NCBI GenBank assembly: GCA_001549895.1
Contig: AP014719.1
Coordinates: 3,844,001 to 3,908,000 of the forward strand
From: Arthrobacter sp. Hiyo8
GTDB lineage: Bacteria; Actinomycetota; Actinomycetes; Actinomycetales; Micrococcaceae
Direction of reading: 5' to 3'
DNA: 64,000 bases
The notes under the pieces were generated by a model. That model saw only the letters and a list, made by a program, of their open reading frames with translations. It ran no database searches and had not been told where the DNA came from. Positions 19,535-31,300 of this stretch are shown here, one piece after another. Both the position numbers and the translations under genes were made by a program. Position 1 is the stretch's first letter. The number at the start of each line of letters is the position of its first letter.

Positions 19535-19600
19535 CCTACGGCGCTTTTCCGATGCTTTGCAGCCTGTTCCTTGCGCCCACTGCCGGCCGGGGAGCAGGCT

Positions 19601-20905
19601 GTGGGCAACGATCGAATCGACAAGGCGATGATTCATCTGCTCAAGCCGTCCAGAATTCCACTGTTCATCTTTTTCGCCCTGATGGCCGGGGCATTCGCCG
19701 GAATTGCGCATGCCGATACCGCTGACGGCGGTTTGGTGGCGGCCGGGGACCGCCCGCCACGCCAACTGCCCACAGGCCGTCCCGACGCCTGGTTTTCCAG
19801 CTCGCCGCCCGCGGGATCGCCGCCTGCTTCTGCTACTCCCGCCGGCCCACTGACTTGCCGCCGCCTCCACACCCGACGCCGGAACAGCGGCTCGCGGGCC
19901 TGACCCTGGAACAAAGGGTAGGGCAGTTGTTCATGGTGGCGGCCAAGGCCGACGGAAGCGATTCGAGCGCGGTGGCTGACCTCCTGAACAACCACGTGGG
20001 CAATATCTATCTGGCCGGACGAAGCCAGGCAGGGGTCGCGGCGACGGCATCAGTTGTGGCAAAGCTGAGGGCGGGCATTTCGCCGGCCTCAAGCCGTGGC
20101 TTGCCGCTGTCCGTCGCGACGGACCAGGAAGGCGGCTCTGTTCAAGTCCTCCGGGACCCGGGTTCCTGCCTATTCCCGCAGCCTTGGACCAAGGGAATTC
20201 GAGCCCGGAACAACTTCGCGCCGACGCCCGGAACTGGGGGTCCCAACTTTTGCAGGCCGGAGTGAATGTTGATTTGGCACCCGTACTGGATACGGTGCCC
20301 AGCCCCGAATTTGCACCCTCGAATAAGCCCATTGGGGCGTTCAAGCGCGAATACGGCTTCAATCCGGCGGCGGTGTCCGAGCATGGGAACGCGATGGCGG
20401 ACGGATTGCGGGACGCAGGGGTGGCGCCGGTGGTCAAGCATTTTCCGGGAATGGGGCGCGTCAGCCTGAACACCGACGTCAGCGCGAACGTCCACGACAC
20501 CGAAACCACCCGGACGGATCCTACCTGATGCCGTTCAAGGCAGCGATCGACCGGGGACTCCGGTGGGTCATGATTTCGAACGCCTACTACGACAAGATCG
20601 ATCCCGACCATGTGGCGCCGTTTTCATCGGTGATCATGCGCACCATGTTGCGGACGGACGCAGCGTTCACCGGCGTCATCGTGTCCGATGATCTGTGCAA
20701 TGCCGTGCAGCTGTCGCCCTGGAGCATGGGGGACAGGGCAACGAATTTCATCGGGGCGGGCGGCACCATGGTTCTGTGCGCGGACACTGCTTCAGTTCCG
20801 GCGATGTATGCCCAGGTGCTGCAACGGGCGCAGACCGATCCTGGATTCCGCGACTCAGTGGATGCCGCGGCCTTGACTGTCCTTCAGGTGAAGGTCGGGA
20901 AGTAG
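19601..20905 (+). CDS. Secreted glycoside hydrolase family 3 protein (NagZ-like)
   Basis: Probable exported beta-N-acetylhexosaminidase. GTG 19601 has GGGGAG upstream; the N-terminus is a signal-peptide-like segment (IPLFIFFALMAGAFAGIAHA), then a Pro/Ser-rich linker, then GH3: RVGQLFMVAAKA, LPLSVATDQEGGSVQVLR, VNVDLAPVLDT, VVKHFPGMGRV and the nucleophile region TGVIVSDDL. The catalytic pair KHFPG-x-G and SDD is intact. Three one-base losses, near 19855, 20157 and 20521; repaired length 435. It follows hemL by 66 bp on the same strand. Cell-wall glycan or chitin fragments are the plausible substrate. Confidence 0.85.
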
Positions 20906-20918
20906 CTCCGGCCACGAA

Positions 20919-20980
20919 AAATCCCCGGCTACCGGACGGCTCACCACGAGGGGTGTTTCGTCTGAAAGCCGGGGTTCCCC
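20919..20980. terminator. Bidirectional terminator-like hairpin between convergent genes
   Basis: CCCCGGCT (20923-20930) pairs with AGCCGGGG (20967-20974), flanked by AAAAAT on the left and TTCCCC on the right, with a 36-nt loop. It lies between the GH3 gene and the convergent ABC transporter genes, the expected place for a shared terminator. Confidence 0.6.
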
Positions 20981-20991
20981 GTTGCTAAGGC

Positions 20992-21729
20992 CTAGAGCAC
21001 GTCCGAAAGGAAGCCCTTCAGGCGCTCGGTCCGCGGCTCGGTGAAGAGTTGTTCCGGCGAACCGGTCTCTACGACGACGCCTGCGTCCATGAACGTCACG
21101 GTGTCGGAGACGTTCCTTGAGAAGCCCATCTCATGGGTTACCACCACCATGGTCATGCCGCCCTTGGCCAGATCGGTCATGAGCGCGAGCACGCCCTTGA
21201 CCAGTTCAGGGTCCAGGGCCGATGTTGCCTCGTCGAAGAACATCACCTCGGGCTTCATGGCAAGCGCGCGGGCAATGGCCACTCGCTGCTGTTGCCCGCC
21301 GGAGAGGTTGGCTGGCCGGACGTCGGCTTTGTGCTTGAGCCCTACGAGGTCCAGTTGGGCCAGGGCGTCTTCCCGCGCCTGCTCCTTGGACATGCCACGG
21401 AGCTTCCGCAAGGCCAAGGACATGTTCTCCGCCACTGTCTTGTGCGGGAACAAGTTGAACTGCTGGAAGACCATGCCGATCCGCCGGCGCAGTTCATCCG
21501 GGTTGTCCTTGAGTACCGAACGGCCATCGAGCAGAATGTCGCCCTGGGCGGGTTCGATCAGCCGGTTCATAACGCGCAGGAGCGTGGATTTCCCTGAGCC
21601 GGAAGGGCCGATCACGGAAGCCGTGGTGCCCTTCTCGACGTGCAGGTCGATGCCGCGCAGGACATGGTTCGACCCGAAGGACAAGTGGATGTTCTTGGCC
21701 GTCAGTGTTCCTGAAGCGAATTCGCTCAT
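20992..21729 (-). CDS. Polar amino-acid ABC transporter ATP-binding protein
   Basis: Cytosolic ATPase of a GlnQ/HisP-type importer, 245 residues, intact. Walker A GPSGSGKST, Q-loop MVFQQFNLFPH, signature LSGGQQQRVAIARALA, Walker B EVMFFDEATSALD and H-loop VVVTHEMGF are all present. ATG 21729 overlaps the permease stop by 4 bp, so the two are translationally coupled. The set runs substrate-binding protein, permease, ATPase; substrate probably glutamine, glutamate or a basic amino acid. Confidence 0.94.
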   Translation of the reverse strand: MSEFASGTLTAKNIHLSFGSNHVLRGIDLHVEKGTTASVIGPSGSGKSTLLRVMNRLIEPAQGDILLDGRSVLKDNPDELRRRIGMVFQQFNLFPHKTVAENMSLALRKLRGMSKEQAREDALAQLDLVGLKHKADVRPANLSGGQQQRVAIARALAMKPEVMFFDEATSALDPELVKGVLALMTDLAKGGMTMVVVTHEMGFSRNVSDTVTFMDAGVVVETGSPEQLFTEPRTERLKGFLSDVL

Positions 21730-22499
21730 GCCTGGGCTCCCTTCCCGACGACGGCGGCTGCCTCGTCCGGTTCCTTCTTTTCCGGCCGGCCTGTCCTGAG
21801 GCGGCGGTCAATCCAGTTCACGAAGTGCGTCAATGGAATGGTCAGCGCCAGGTAGAAGATTGCTGCCGCTACATAGGGCGACAGATTTCCGCTCGTGGAG
21901 GCCGCATCCTTGCCAATCTGGAAGATCTCGCGCTCTGAGGCGAGCAAGCCAAGGAGGAAGACCAACGACGACTCCTTGATCAACGCAATGAATTGGTTGA
22001 CCAGCGCCGGCAGGACCCGCCGGACGCCCTGGGGAACCACCACAAGCCGCATGGCAGGGCCGTAGCCGAACCCCAGGGCACGCGTTGCCTCTAGCTGACC
22101 CTTGTCAACACTCTGGATACCGGAACGGAAGATCTCGCCGATGTACGCCGCCGACATCAGGGACAGCGCCGCGACGGCCAACGGATACGGACTCGTGGAG
22201 CCGCTCAGCTGACGGATGATGGGGCCGAAGCCGAGGCCGATCACGAGGATGGTGAGGACGGGCGGCAGCCCACGAAGGACGTCGGTGTATATGCGGGCTA
22301 TCCACCGGGCCACGGGGTTCCGGGAGATCCCCATCAAGGCGAGCGCCATGCCGAGCACAGTTCCGATCACGCCCGAGGTGACGGCCAAGACAATGGTATT
22401 CGGCAAGCCGACGGCGAACATCTTGGGGATGACTTCGCCTATCGCCTTCCAATCGAGGAAGGTCTCACCGAGTTGCTTGAGGATTTCCTGGAGATCCAT
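21726..22499 (-). CDS. Polar amino-acid ABC transporter permease
   Basis: Inner-membrane permease of the HisM/GlnP family, 257 residues, intact. Hydrophobic segments at about 28-50, 62-80, 86-110 and 180-225; the coupling (EAA-like) loop reads ATRALGFGYGPAMRLVVVPQGVRR, split here after GPAMR, in the expected cytosolic position. The C-terminal tail is charged (RRLRTGRPEKKEPDE). It begins 12 bp after the binding-protein stop. A single permease gene suggests a homodimeric channel. Confidence 0.93.
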   Translation of the reverse strand: MDLQEILKQLGETFLDWKAIGEVIPKMFAVGLPNTIVLAVTSGVIGTVLGMALALMGISRNPVARWIARIYTDVLRGLPPVLTILVIGLGFGPIIRQLSGSTSPYPLAVAALSLMSAAYIGEIFRSGIQSVDKGQLEATRALGFGYGPAMRLVVVPQGVRRVLPALVNQFIALIKESSLVFLLGLLASEREIFQIGKDAASTSGNLSPYVAAAIFYLALTIPLTHFVNWIDRRLRTGRPEKKEPDEAAAVVGKGAQA

Positions 22500-22511
22500 G
22501 GAACGCCTGGG

Positions 22512-23464
22512 TTACTTGGCCGGGATCTGGACGGCCTTGCTGCCCGGCTTCCAGCCCTGAGGGGTCTGCTCCGCCTGGGTCGGGCGGTCCTTGTACCACT
22601 CGGCCGTCAGCTTGGTCCAGGTACCGTCTGCGATCACGGCGTCAAGGCCGGAGTTGAGGGCGTCGATCAGGGGCTGGTTGTCCTTGTTCACGGCCCAGGC
22701 AGTGAAGTTCTGGGTGTTGACGACCTTTTCGGCGATCTTCGTGTTGTCGCCGTCCTTGACCTGGCCGGTTGCCTGCTGCGACGGGGCGACCCAAGCGTCA
22801 ACCTGGCCGCTCTTTACGTTGGCGTAAACCGTGTTGTAGTCCGGGAAACGGACGGGCTCAAGCTTGAGCGTGTTGGTGACGTAGTCGTCCTGGACGGTGC
22901 CCTGGACGACGCCGATGCGCACGTCGGACTTGAGGTCCGCGAAGCCCTTGACCTTGGAGTCGGTCTTGGTCACGACGGCCATGTAGCCGAAGTCGTAACC
23001 ATTGGTGAAGCCGACGGTCTCGCGGCGCTTGTCCGTGGTGGAGATCGAGGAGGATCCGACGTCGAACTGCTTGTTCTTGACCTGGGAGAGCAGCGCCGAG
23101 AAGTCAGTGGAGGCGAACTCGACCTTGAGGCCAGCTTGGCGCCGACGGCGCGCAGGAGTTCGTTGTCATAGCCGGTGAACTTGCCTGAGGGATCGATGAA
23201 GATGTTCGGCGGGGCGTCCGAGAGCGTGCCGACGCGCAGGGTGCCGTCGGTGATCAGGCCCAGCTTGGACTTGTCGATCTTGTCCACCGGAGTGACGTCC
23301 TTGGTGGTGTACTTGTCCAGCGTCTTCTGGTCGCTGCCTTGGAGGGCGTCGGTCGGCGAGGCGCTGCTGGTGCTGCCCGCTCCGCCACCGCAGGCGGCCA
23401 GGGAGACGGCGAGAACTGCAGCCACAGGGACAGCAGAGAACCACTTCAGGGCTTTGATTTTCAT
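22512..23464 (-). CDS. ABC transporter substrate-binding lipoprotein
   Basis: Extracytoplasmic amino-acid binding protein (SBP_bac_3 family). ATG 23464 gives a lipoprotein signal peptide with lipobox LAAC (residues about 19-22). The mature part has DGTLRVGTLSDAPPNIF, YDNELLRAVGAKL, and KVKGFADLKSDVRIGVVQGT. One frameshift near 23135; repaired length 317, with VEFASTDFSALLSQVKNKQF across the join. An upstream in-frame ATG (23482) is possible. First gene of the three-gene transporter operon; the 215 bp before it is comparatively AT-rich and should hold the promoter. Confidence 0.91.
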
Positions 23465-23679
23465 CAAGCAAATCACTTTCATCGGGAACACGCGTTCGTA
23501 TCGAGACGGGCGGGGAACGCAGCCAAAGCAGGTTTGGGCCGCAATATCAGAACTCGACCCGCCAAACTTAATTATGTCATCCACTCATTCAGCTATAAAT
23601 TGACGACGATAAGGCGTGCGATTCCGGAAACTCCGAATTAAATTCAGCGAAGTGTGGAAAGTGCCCTTGAGGTGCCGCG

Positions 23680-24533
23680 TCACTCGGGTATCGTGGGGAA
23701 TTCGTGACTGACGTCCAGCTGGCTTTCAGGCAGCAACAGCGATGTGACGTGCGTCCCATCATGCGGACGCCGGAAAAGCGTCCGGTACGTGGACGGGCGT
23801 TTTGAAAATCCGGAAGCCTTAGAAGTCTCCGCGGCTGGCATCTTCCGGGGAAGAACCGGCCAATTGCCTTCGATGACTGCCGTTGGTTTGGTCTTGCGCA
23901 GGTAGCTCTGGAAATCGGCGGCCTGTGCGGCTGCCCAATCAACCTGGAGGTGATGCAGCTTGGAGGCGGGCATTTGCAGCTTCGGGAACTTGCCGGCCAT
24001 GGCATCAAGGACGCGCAAGGTGGCGAGGGCGTCCGCAGCGGAGGTATGGGCGTTATCGAGGTTCACCCCGTATTCCTCGCACAAAGCGGTCAGGGTCCGC
24101 TTGCCCTTGCGGTACCGGTCGACCTGCTTGTTCATGACGTAGGGTCAAGCACGGGGAAACGGCTCAGTTGCGGCACGCCGTAGCGGGCGGATTCGGCGGC
24201 CAAGACCGTGAAGTCATAGCTCGCGTTGAACGCAATGACCGGCACGCCGTCGTCGAACAGTTCCTGGAGTGCGGCGGCAACTTCGCGCGTCACTTCTGCT
24301 GCCGGTCGGCCCTCGGCCCTCGCCTTTTCCGTGGTGATGCCGTGGATCTCGCTGGCCTCCAAGGGAATCTCGATACCAGGATCCGCCAACCATTCGAGTT
24401 CTTTGATGACGCCGCCGTCGTCGTCCACTACGGTGATCGAAGCGGTGACGATCCTCGCGGAACGGGAGTTCCGTCCCGTGGTCTCAAGGTCGAACGCGGC
24501 GCGGGGAGGGTATTCCAGGAGCTCATGCTTCAA
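23680..24533 (-). CDS. DnaQ-like 3'-5' exonuclease
   Basis: DEDDh-family exonuclease: AAFDLETTGRNS (first Asp/Glu), AFNASYDFTVL (second Asp region), and NAHTSAADALATLRVLDAM (His and last Asp). One frameshift near 24135 (GACCCTACG; restoring a C gives DPYVMNKQVDRYRKG). Start TTG 24533 is chosen because conserved sequence begins at KHELLEYPPRAAF and GGAGGG lies upstream. Repaired length 284; the last 90 residues are not part of the exonuclease core. It faces away from the alkyltransferase-like gene, 81 bp between starts. Confidence 0.88.
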
Positions 24534-24614
24534 CGCTACCGGCGCCCTCCGACAAGAACCGGAGCGACACTCCTTCTGCGCCGATCCGGCGGCCCATGCC
24601 GATAGGCTGGGGGC

Positions 24615-25031
24615 ATGCGGATGGAGTTTGTGACGGCGGTGCTGGCCGTCGTGGATCTCATGCCGCCCGGCGTTGCCGTGTCCTATGGGGATGTTGCCGA
24701 GCTTCTGGGCTCGGGCGGTCCCCGGCAGATCGGATCGGTCATGAGCCACCACGGAAGCACCGTGGCTTGGTGGCGCGTACTGCGTGCCAGCGGCGAGGCG
24801 CCCCCAGGCCTTGAGTCGGAAGCGCTGCACCACTACTTGGACGAGGGAACGCCGCTGCACGGCGCCTACGCGGAGTATCTGCGGATCGGCGAAGGCCGCT
24901 GGCGCGTTGACCTGACCCTCGCCCGGTGGGCCCCGACGGACCGTGACTTCGACAGTATCGATGCGATCTCTGAGCAACTCGAGCGTCAGCTCCATAAATT
25001 GTCGGTACCCGATGATGAAATGACCGTGTGA
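24615..25031 (+). CDS. Alkyltransferase-like (ATL) MGMT-family DNA-binding protein
   Basis: MGMT-fold DNA-binding domain without the alkyl-accepting cysteine: the PCHR block is replaced by VAWWRVLRASGE and the 138-residue protein contains no Cys at all. GVAVSYGDVAELLG and RQIGSVMSHHG are the winged-helix part. ATL proteins are known to bind O6-alkylguanine and flag it for nucleotide excision repair. The C-terminal 40 residues extend beyond the domain. Its stop overlaps the GTG of adnA, so the two are co-translated. Compare Rv3204 next to adnAB in mycobacteria. Confidence 0.9.
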   Translation: MRMEFVTAVLAVVDLMPPGVAVSYGDVAELLGSGGPRQIGSVMSHHGSTVAWWRVLRASGEAPPGLESEALHHYLDEGTPLHGAYAEYLRIGEGRWRVDLTLARWAPTDRDFDSIDAISEQLERQLHKLSVPDDEMTV

Positions 25032-28000
25032 GTCCAACACCGACACCTCAAGCAACAACGCAGGAAGCAACGCCGGCGCCACGGCAGGCACAATCGCGAC
25101 AAGCACCATCGCGGCAAGCGCCTGCCCGCTTGCGCCTGCTTCCGCCGCGCGAGGTCCACTACGCAGCGCCGGAGTTGTCCGCCGACCAGGCCGCCGTCGT
25201 CGGGCTCCCGCACGGATCCGGGCCGGTCCTGATACCAGGGGCGCCGGCACCGGGAAGTCCACTGTGCTGGTGGAAACCGCCGTCCGGCGGGTTCAGCGTG
25301 ACGGCGTGGATCCGGAACGGATCTTGATTCTCGCACCCGGCCGGCATGCGGCGTCGGCGTTGCGGGACACCTTTACGGGGCGCTTGGACCGCAGCTTGAG
25401 TACGACGCCGGCGCGCACTTGGGCGTCATACGCTTTCGACCTGATCCGGCGAGCCAAAGCCGAGGGCGTGCTGCCGCTGCAGCGGCCGCCCAAGTTGCTC
25501 TCGGGGCCGGAACAGGACCTCATCATCAAGGAACTGCTGGAGGGGCACGCCCGGCCGGGTTTTGAACTTCCTTGGCCGCAGGACTTGTCCGCCGCGCTGC
25601 CCACGCGTGGCTTCCGGCAGGAGATCCGGCAGCTCTTCGACCGGATCATCGAATCCGGCCGCACGGCGGATGATCTTACGTCGCTCGCCTACGAATGCGG
25701 CAGGCCGGACTGGATAGCCGCCGCAGACCTCTATTCGGAGTACCGCGACGTCCTGGACCTGCGCATGCCGGAAGCCTTCGACCCGGCCGGAATCATCACC
25801 GCCGCGCGCCAGATCTTCCAGGACTCGCCCGGATTCCTGGCGGCTGAGCGCGAGCGGCTGCAGTTGATACTCGTGGACGACGTCCAAGAGGCAAATCCCG
25901 CAGTGTTTGAACTGCTCGCGGACATCGCCGAAGGAAAGGACGTTTTGGTGGCGTCCTCCCCGGACACCGTGGTCCAGGGATTCCGCGGTGCCCGTCCGGA
26001 CCTCGTCGCCGAACTCCCGCGGCTTCTCGGCGGCCTTGAAGGTGCCGTTCGGGAGCTTCCTCTATGGCACACCCACCGGCACCTGCCCGGTGTCGCAAAA
26101 GCGTGGACGGGCGTGGCTGCGCGTATTTCGCAGCGTGCGGGAGGGCAGCTGGCCCGGCGCCTGGACCCACTTCCCGCATCGGCGGAGGTGGCACGTTCCG
26201 GAGCCAATCGAGCCGCGGGCCGGGTCGAAGCACATGTCCTGCCCTCCACAGTCCATGAATTGCGCTACGTGGCACAACGCATCCTCGAAGCCCAGCTGCG
26301 CGGGAACTACGAGTTCGGCGACATCGCAGTGATCGTGCGCAACGGCGGGCAATTGGCGCAACTGCAGCGGTACCTGAGCGGTCAGGGAATCCCCGTCCGT
26401 GTCCCCGTTGCGGATTCCGCTGTCCGCGACGAAGTGGCTGTCCGTCCCCTGCTCGAGGTGTACGGGGTGGTTTTGGACGCCGCCAATCTGACGCCTGAGT
26501 CTGCCGTCTCGCTTCTCACGTCGAGGATCGGCGGGGCTACCGCTATCGAGTTGCGCCGCCTGCGCCAATCCTTGCGCCGGGAGGAGCTCTTGGGCGGTGG
26601 TGGACGGTCCAGCGATGCGTTGCTGGTCGAAGCGTTGCTGGAGCCGGGGGCACTGGGTTCTTTGGGCATCGAGGGTAGCTCGGCCCGGCGTTTGGCCCGC
26701 ATGATCGCGGCGGGACGTTCGGCGGCCGCCGAACCCGGAGCCAACGCGGAGACGGTTTTGTGGCGTTGTGGCAAGCCACGGGGCTGGCTTCACGCTGGAC
26801 GGAAATGGCGCTCGACGGCGGCGCTGCCGGCGCCCGCGCGGACCGGGACCTCGACGCCATGATGGCCTTGTTCCACACCGCCGAGCGCTATGTCGACCAG
26901 CTTCCCGGCTCCGGTCCCGAACAGTTCCTGGAGTATCTGCTCAGCCAGGAACTCCCCATGGACACCCTTGCCGCCAGGGCCCAGTTGGAGGAGGCGGTGG
27001 AGCTCATGACGCCTGCCAGCGCGGCCGGGCGGGAGTGGGCCGTGGTCATCGTGGCGGGGCTGCAGGAGGGAGTCTGGCCCAATACGAGGCTCCGGGGTGA
27101 GCTCCTCGGCAGTACTTTGTTTGCCGATGCCGTGGAGGATGGAGTTGAACACGCCTTGCAGCGCGGGCCCCTCAGCAGGCTGAGGGATATCCGCTACGAC
27201 GAACTGCGGAGCTTCTCCACAGCCGTTTCGCGTGCCCGGGAAGTCCTCATCTGCACCGCGGTTTCTTCGGAAGACGAGCAGCAGTCTGCCTTTCTCGACT
27301 ATGTGGCGCCTTTGGAGCCGGGCAGTACCAACGTGAGTACACGCCGGTTGGCCGGCCCATGACCCTGCGTGCCTTGGTGGCCGAGTTGAGGCAGCGGGTT
27401 CAGCCGGACGACGCCGCGCTTGCCCGACCGGGCGTGGCCGAGGACGCCGCCGAAGCCGCGCGCGTGCTGGCACACCTCGCCACCGCGTCGCCTGCAGTGC
27501 CGGGGGCGCATCCGGATTCCTGGTGGGGATTGGCACCGCTCAGCAGCGACGCGCCGGTAGTGCCGGCGGAAGGCACCGTGTACGTTTCTCCTTCGAAGGT
27601 CGAAACTGTGCACAAATCGCCTTTGGACTGGTTTGTCCAAGCGGCAGGTGGCGAAGCCGCTACCGACTTTGCCCGTAGCCTGGGCACCTTGGTCCATGCG
27701 ATTGCCCAGGAACTGCCCGAAGCTTCCGGCGCCGAGTATGTCGCGGAGCTCGTGCGTCGCTGGCCCACCCTGGGCATGAAGGACAACTGGGAAGGCAGGC
27801 TGGACTTCCAACGGGCAGAGCAGATGGTCCGGAAACTCGCCCAATACGTCCTTGTCATGCGGAGCGAGGGCCGCAGCCTGGCGGCGGTCGAAGCGGACTT
27901 CGAGGTTCCGCTGCCGGAAGTGCGCCTGGGCCACGGTGCCGAGGATCCCGATGCTGGCCGGAACGCTGTGCTTCGGGGACAAGTGGATCGTTTGGAAATA

Positions 28001-28389
28001 GATACGGAGGGCAGGCTGGTGATTGTCGACCTCAAGACCGGCAAACGCCAGCCTGGCAAAGCCGAACTCGCCACGCACCCCCAGCTCGGTGCGTATCAGG
28101 CGGCCGTGTTGCACGGGCGTTCCAGGACCTCCCTGTTCCGGGGCTTCCGGGCGGTGCCGTCCTGGCACAGTTGGGAACCAAGACGAAGACGCCCGTGGTC
28201 CAAGCGCAAGAGCCCCTGGATCCGGGAGATAACTGGGCGCAGGACCTCGTCAGTGAGGCCGCCGTGCTCATGGCCGGAGCAAGCTTCGAAGCACGCCACG
28301 ATCCCTCAAAAGGCAGCCACGGAGGCCACGGCTGCCGACTGCCCGATATTTGCCCATTGTGCGCCAGGGGAAAGCAGGTCACCGAATGA
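25028..28389 (+). CDS. adnA: AdnA-type helicase-nuclease subunit (UvrD-like plus PD-(D/E)XK)
   Basis: Subunit of the AdnAB heterodimer that resects double-strand breaks. GTG 25028 starts a Pro/Gln/Ala-rich tail; then Walker A GAPGTGKST, motif II as LILVDDVQEANP, the C-terminal motor part AGLQEGVWPNTRLRGELL, and a RecB-like nuclease RGQVDRLE...LVIVDLKTGK (about residues 980-1040), ending in a Cys pair CRLPDICPLC. Four one-base losses near 25243, 26764, 27333 and 28109; repaired length 1121. Motif II has DD rather than the DE of active UvrD motors, in line with a weak AdnA motor. Overlaps adnB by 4 bp. Confidence 0.88.
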
Positions 28390-31300
28390 CCGTCCAGACA
28401 CTCGCCGGAATCGAAGCCGGAGAGGCCTCCGAAGAAGCCGCCGTACTGCCGGAACCTCGATTCTCGCCCGGCGAATTGACCGATATCCTCGGCGAGCGGA
28501 ACCGTCCCACGGAAGAGCAATCCGCCATTATTGCGTCACCGTTGACCCCCCGGCTGGTCATCGCCGGCGCTGGATCCGGCAAGACCGCTACCATGGCGGA
28601 CCGTGTCGTGTGGCTCGTCGCGAACGGGTGGGTTCGCCCCGAAGAGGTCCTTGGCGTCACCTTCACCCGTAAAGCCGCAGGGGAGCTGGCCAGCCGCATC
28701 CGCGCGAAATTGGCCACCCTGCAGCGCATCGCATCCTCGGACAACGGGGAGTACGGCTTCCCGGAGGGGGTTGCAGGCTCCGACGAGCTTGAACCCAAAG
28801 TGTCTACCTACCACTCCTACGCCAGCGGTATCGTGTCCGACTACGGCCTGCGCTTGGGTATCGAGCGCGATGTGGTCCTGCTTGGCGGCGCCCAGGCGTG
28901 GCAGCTTGCGAGCGAAGTGGTCGAAGCGTACGACGGCGACTATGAGCACTTCACCGCTGCCAAGTCCACGTTGGTCAATGCCGTGATGCAGTTGGCCGGC
29001 GAGTGCGCCGAACACTTGCGCGAACCCGCCGAAGTTCAGGGCTGGTTAATGGACCGGGTGTCCGAATTCGCCCAATTGCCCTATATGTCCGCCGCGAAAA
29101 AGAACCCAACCCAAGCTGCCGGCGATCTAGGCGCCATGTTGCGGACCAGGGCCAGCGTCGCGGACATGGTGGGGCGTTACCAAGAGGCCAAGAGGAACCG
29201 CGGCGTCCTCGATTTCGGAGACCTCGTTGCGCTCGCTGCGAAGATTGCCCAGGACATACCCCTGGCGGCCGCCACCGAGCGGGCCCGCTACAAGGTTGTG
29301 TTGTTGGATGAATTCCAGGACACCTCACACGCGCAACTTGTCTTGTTCTCCCGCCTGTTCGGGGGAGGGCATGCCGTGACGGCGGTAGGGGATCCCAACC
29401 AATCCATCTATGGCTTCAGGGGTGCTTCGGCCGGCCAGCTGTTCCACTTTGTCCAGGAATTTCCCGTCCGGGTGGAAGACGGCTTGGGACCGGCATCCCT
29501 TGCCAAGGCACCCACCTCGTATCTGACCACTGCCTGGCGGAACGGGCGCAACATCCTGGCCGCCGCCAACGTCATTGCCGCGCCTCTTAACAAGGCGGCC
29601 GCGAGTGAGGGAGCCCCGGCTCGAGGGCCGAAGAGAGTACTGTGGCGGTACCTCCACTGCAGCCGAGCCCGGCAGCGGCGGACGGCAGCGTTGTTCTCGG
29701 ACGATTTGCCACCGACGAAGACGAAGCCGCAGCGATTGCCGGGACGTCCGCCGCTACCGCCGCACAGTCTTTGAAACCGCGGCAGACGGTACGCCGGTTT
29801 CCCCCACCATGGCAGTGCTTTGCCGCCGTCGGGCACAGATGGAGTGCTTGCGGCGTGAATTCGAGGTCCAAGGTATCCCGTACGAAATAGTCGGCCTCGG
29901 AGGGCTCCTCGACACCCCTGAAGTAGTCGATCTCGTGGCTGCGCTCCGGGTCCTCGCAGATCCCGGCCGTTCCGATGCCCTGATGCGTTTGCTGGCAGGC
30001 GCCCGGTGGCGGATCGGAACTGCTGATCTGATGGCCTTCCGCGACTGGTCCCAGTTCCTTGCCAGGCGGCGATCACACGGCGGCTCGGGAGACGGCGGCA
30101 CTGCAGACGATGCCTCCAACGCGGACGAAAGCCCGATGGAGACAGTCGTGGAGAGCGACATTACTGATGCGGCCAGCCTTGTGGAGGCGCTGGACTTCCT
30201 GCCCCGCCCAGGGTGGACTTCCGGTCACGGACGCTCCCTCAGCCCGGCGGCCTTGGACCGTCTTGGCCGGCTGTCTGCGGAGCTTCGGAACCTGCGGGGG
30301 TTCATCGGAGACGATCTGAGCACGCTGATCGGCGAGGTGGAACGTGCCATGCTGCTGGACATTGAGGTCGCTGCCAAGCCCGGGACGAGCATCCACCAGG
30401 CCCGCCGCAACCTGGACGCATTCCATGATGCCGCGGCGGGTTTCCTGCAGACTTCGCAGCGGGTTGATCTCCTGGCCTTCCTGGGGTGGCTTGAAGCGGC
30501 CGCATCAGAAGAAGGTGGATTGGACATGGCCGACGCAGAGGTGAACCACGAGGCAGTGCAGTTGCTGACAGTCCACGCGTCCAAAGGCTTGGAATGGGAC
30601 GTTGTCTTTGTCCCCGGCCTCAACGCCGGGGCCTTCCCGAGCAACAGGGACTCCCGGTGGAGCAGCGGTACCGCTGCCTTGCCATGGCCCTGCGTGGCGA
30701 CCGGGCGGACCTCCCTCAATGGGATCTGGACCAGCCGGACCAAAAGGGCTGGCTGGACGCCGAAAAGGACTTCAAATCGGAAGTCCAGCACCACGGTGAG
30801 GCCGAAGAGCGGCGACTCGCCTACGTTGCCTATACCCGTGCAAAGTTCGTCCTGTGCGCATCGAGCGCCGCGTGGAATGGTTCCCGGGCAGGCATTGCGG
30901 AGACGTCACCTTTCCTTGCCGAGCTGGCCGGCCTTGCCGGTGGGGCAGGAGGCGAGACCGGCCGGGCAACGGCCGCTGCCATTCATCCCCAGTCCCTGAG
31001 CGAAGACGCGCTGCCCACGGAGAGCCCTTTGACAGTCGGAACGGAGGTGGCGGTCTTCCCCTACGATCCGCTCGAGGGCCCGAGTGACCCCCGCACGGGG
31101 AACGGCTCCGCTTGGTCCGGGCCGGCGGGCTGCCATGGAGGCGGCGGCAATCCGCGTCAGGGACGCAGTCGAAGGATTACGGGCGGATTCGCCGCTTGTC
31201 ATGGATGCCTCGCTGACGTCCCTCCGCGGGACGGCAGCCGGCTGGGCTGCCGAAGCGGAACTGTTGCTGGAAAGGCAGTTACGGCGGAAACCCGTCCAAG

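Noticed and set aside
25028..25140. CAA/CGGCAAGC-like short repeats at the start of adnA as a repeat element
   Set aside because: They encode a low-complexity Arg-Gln-Ala-Pro tail, three imperfect units only, with no spacing typical of CRISPR or satellite repeats.
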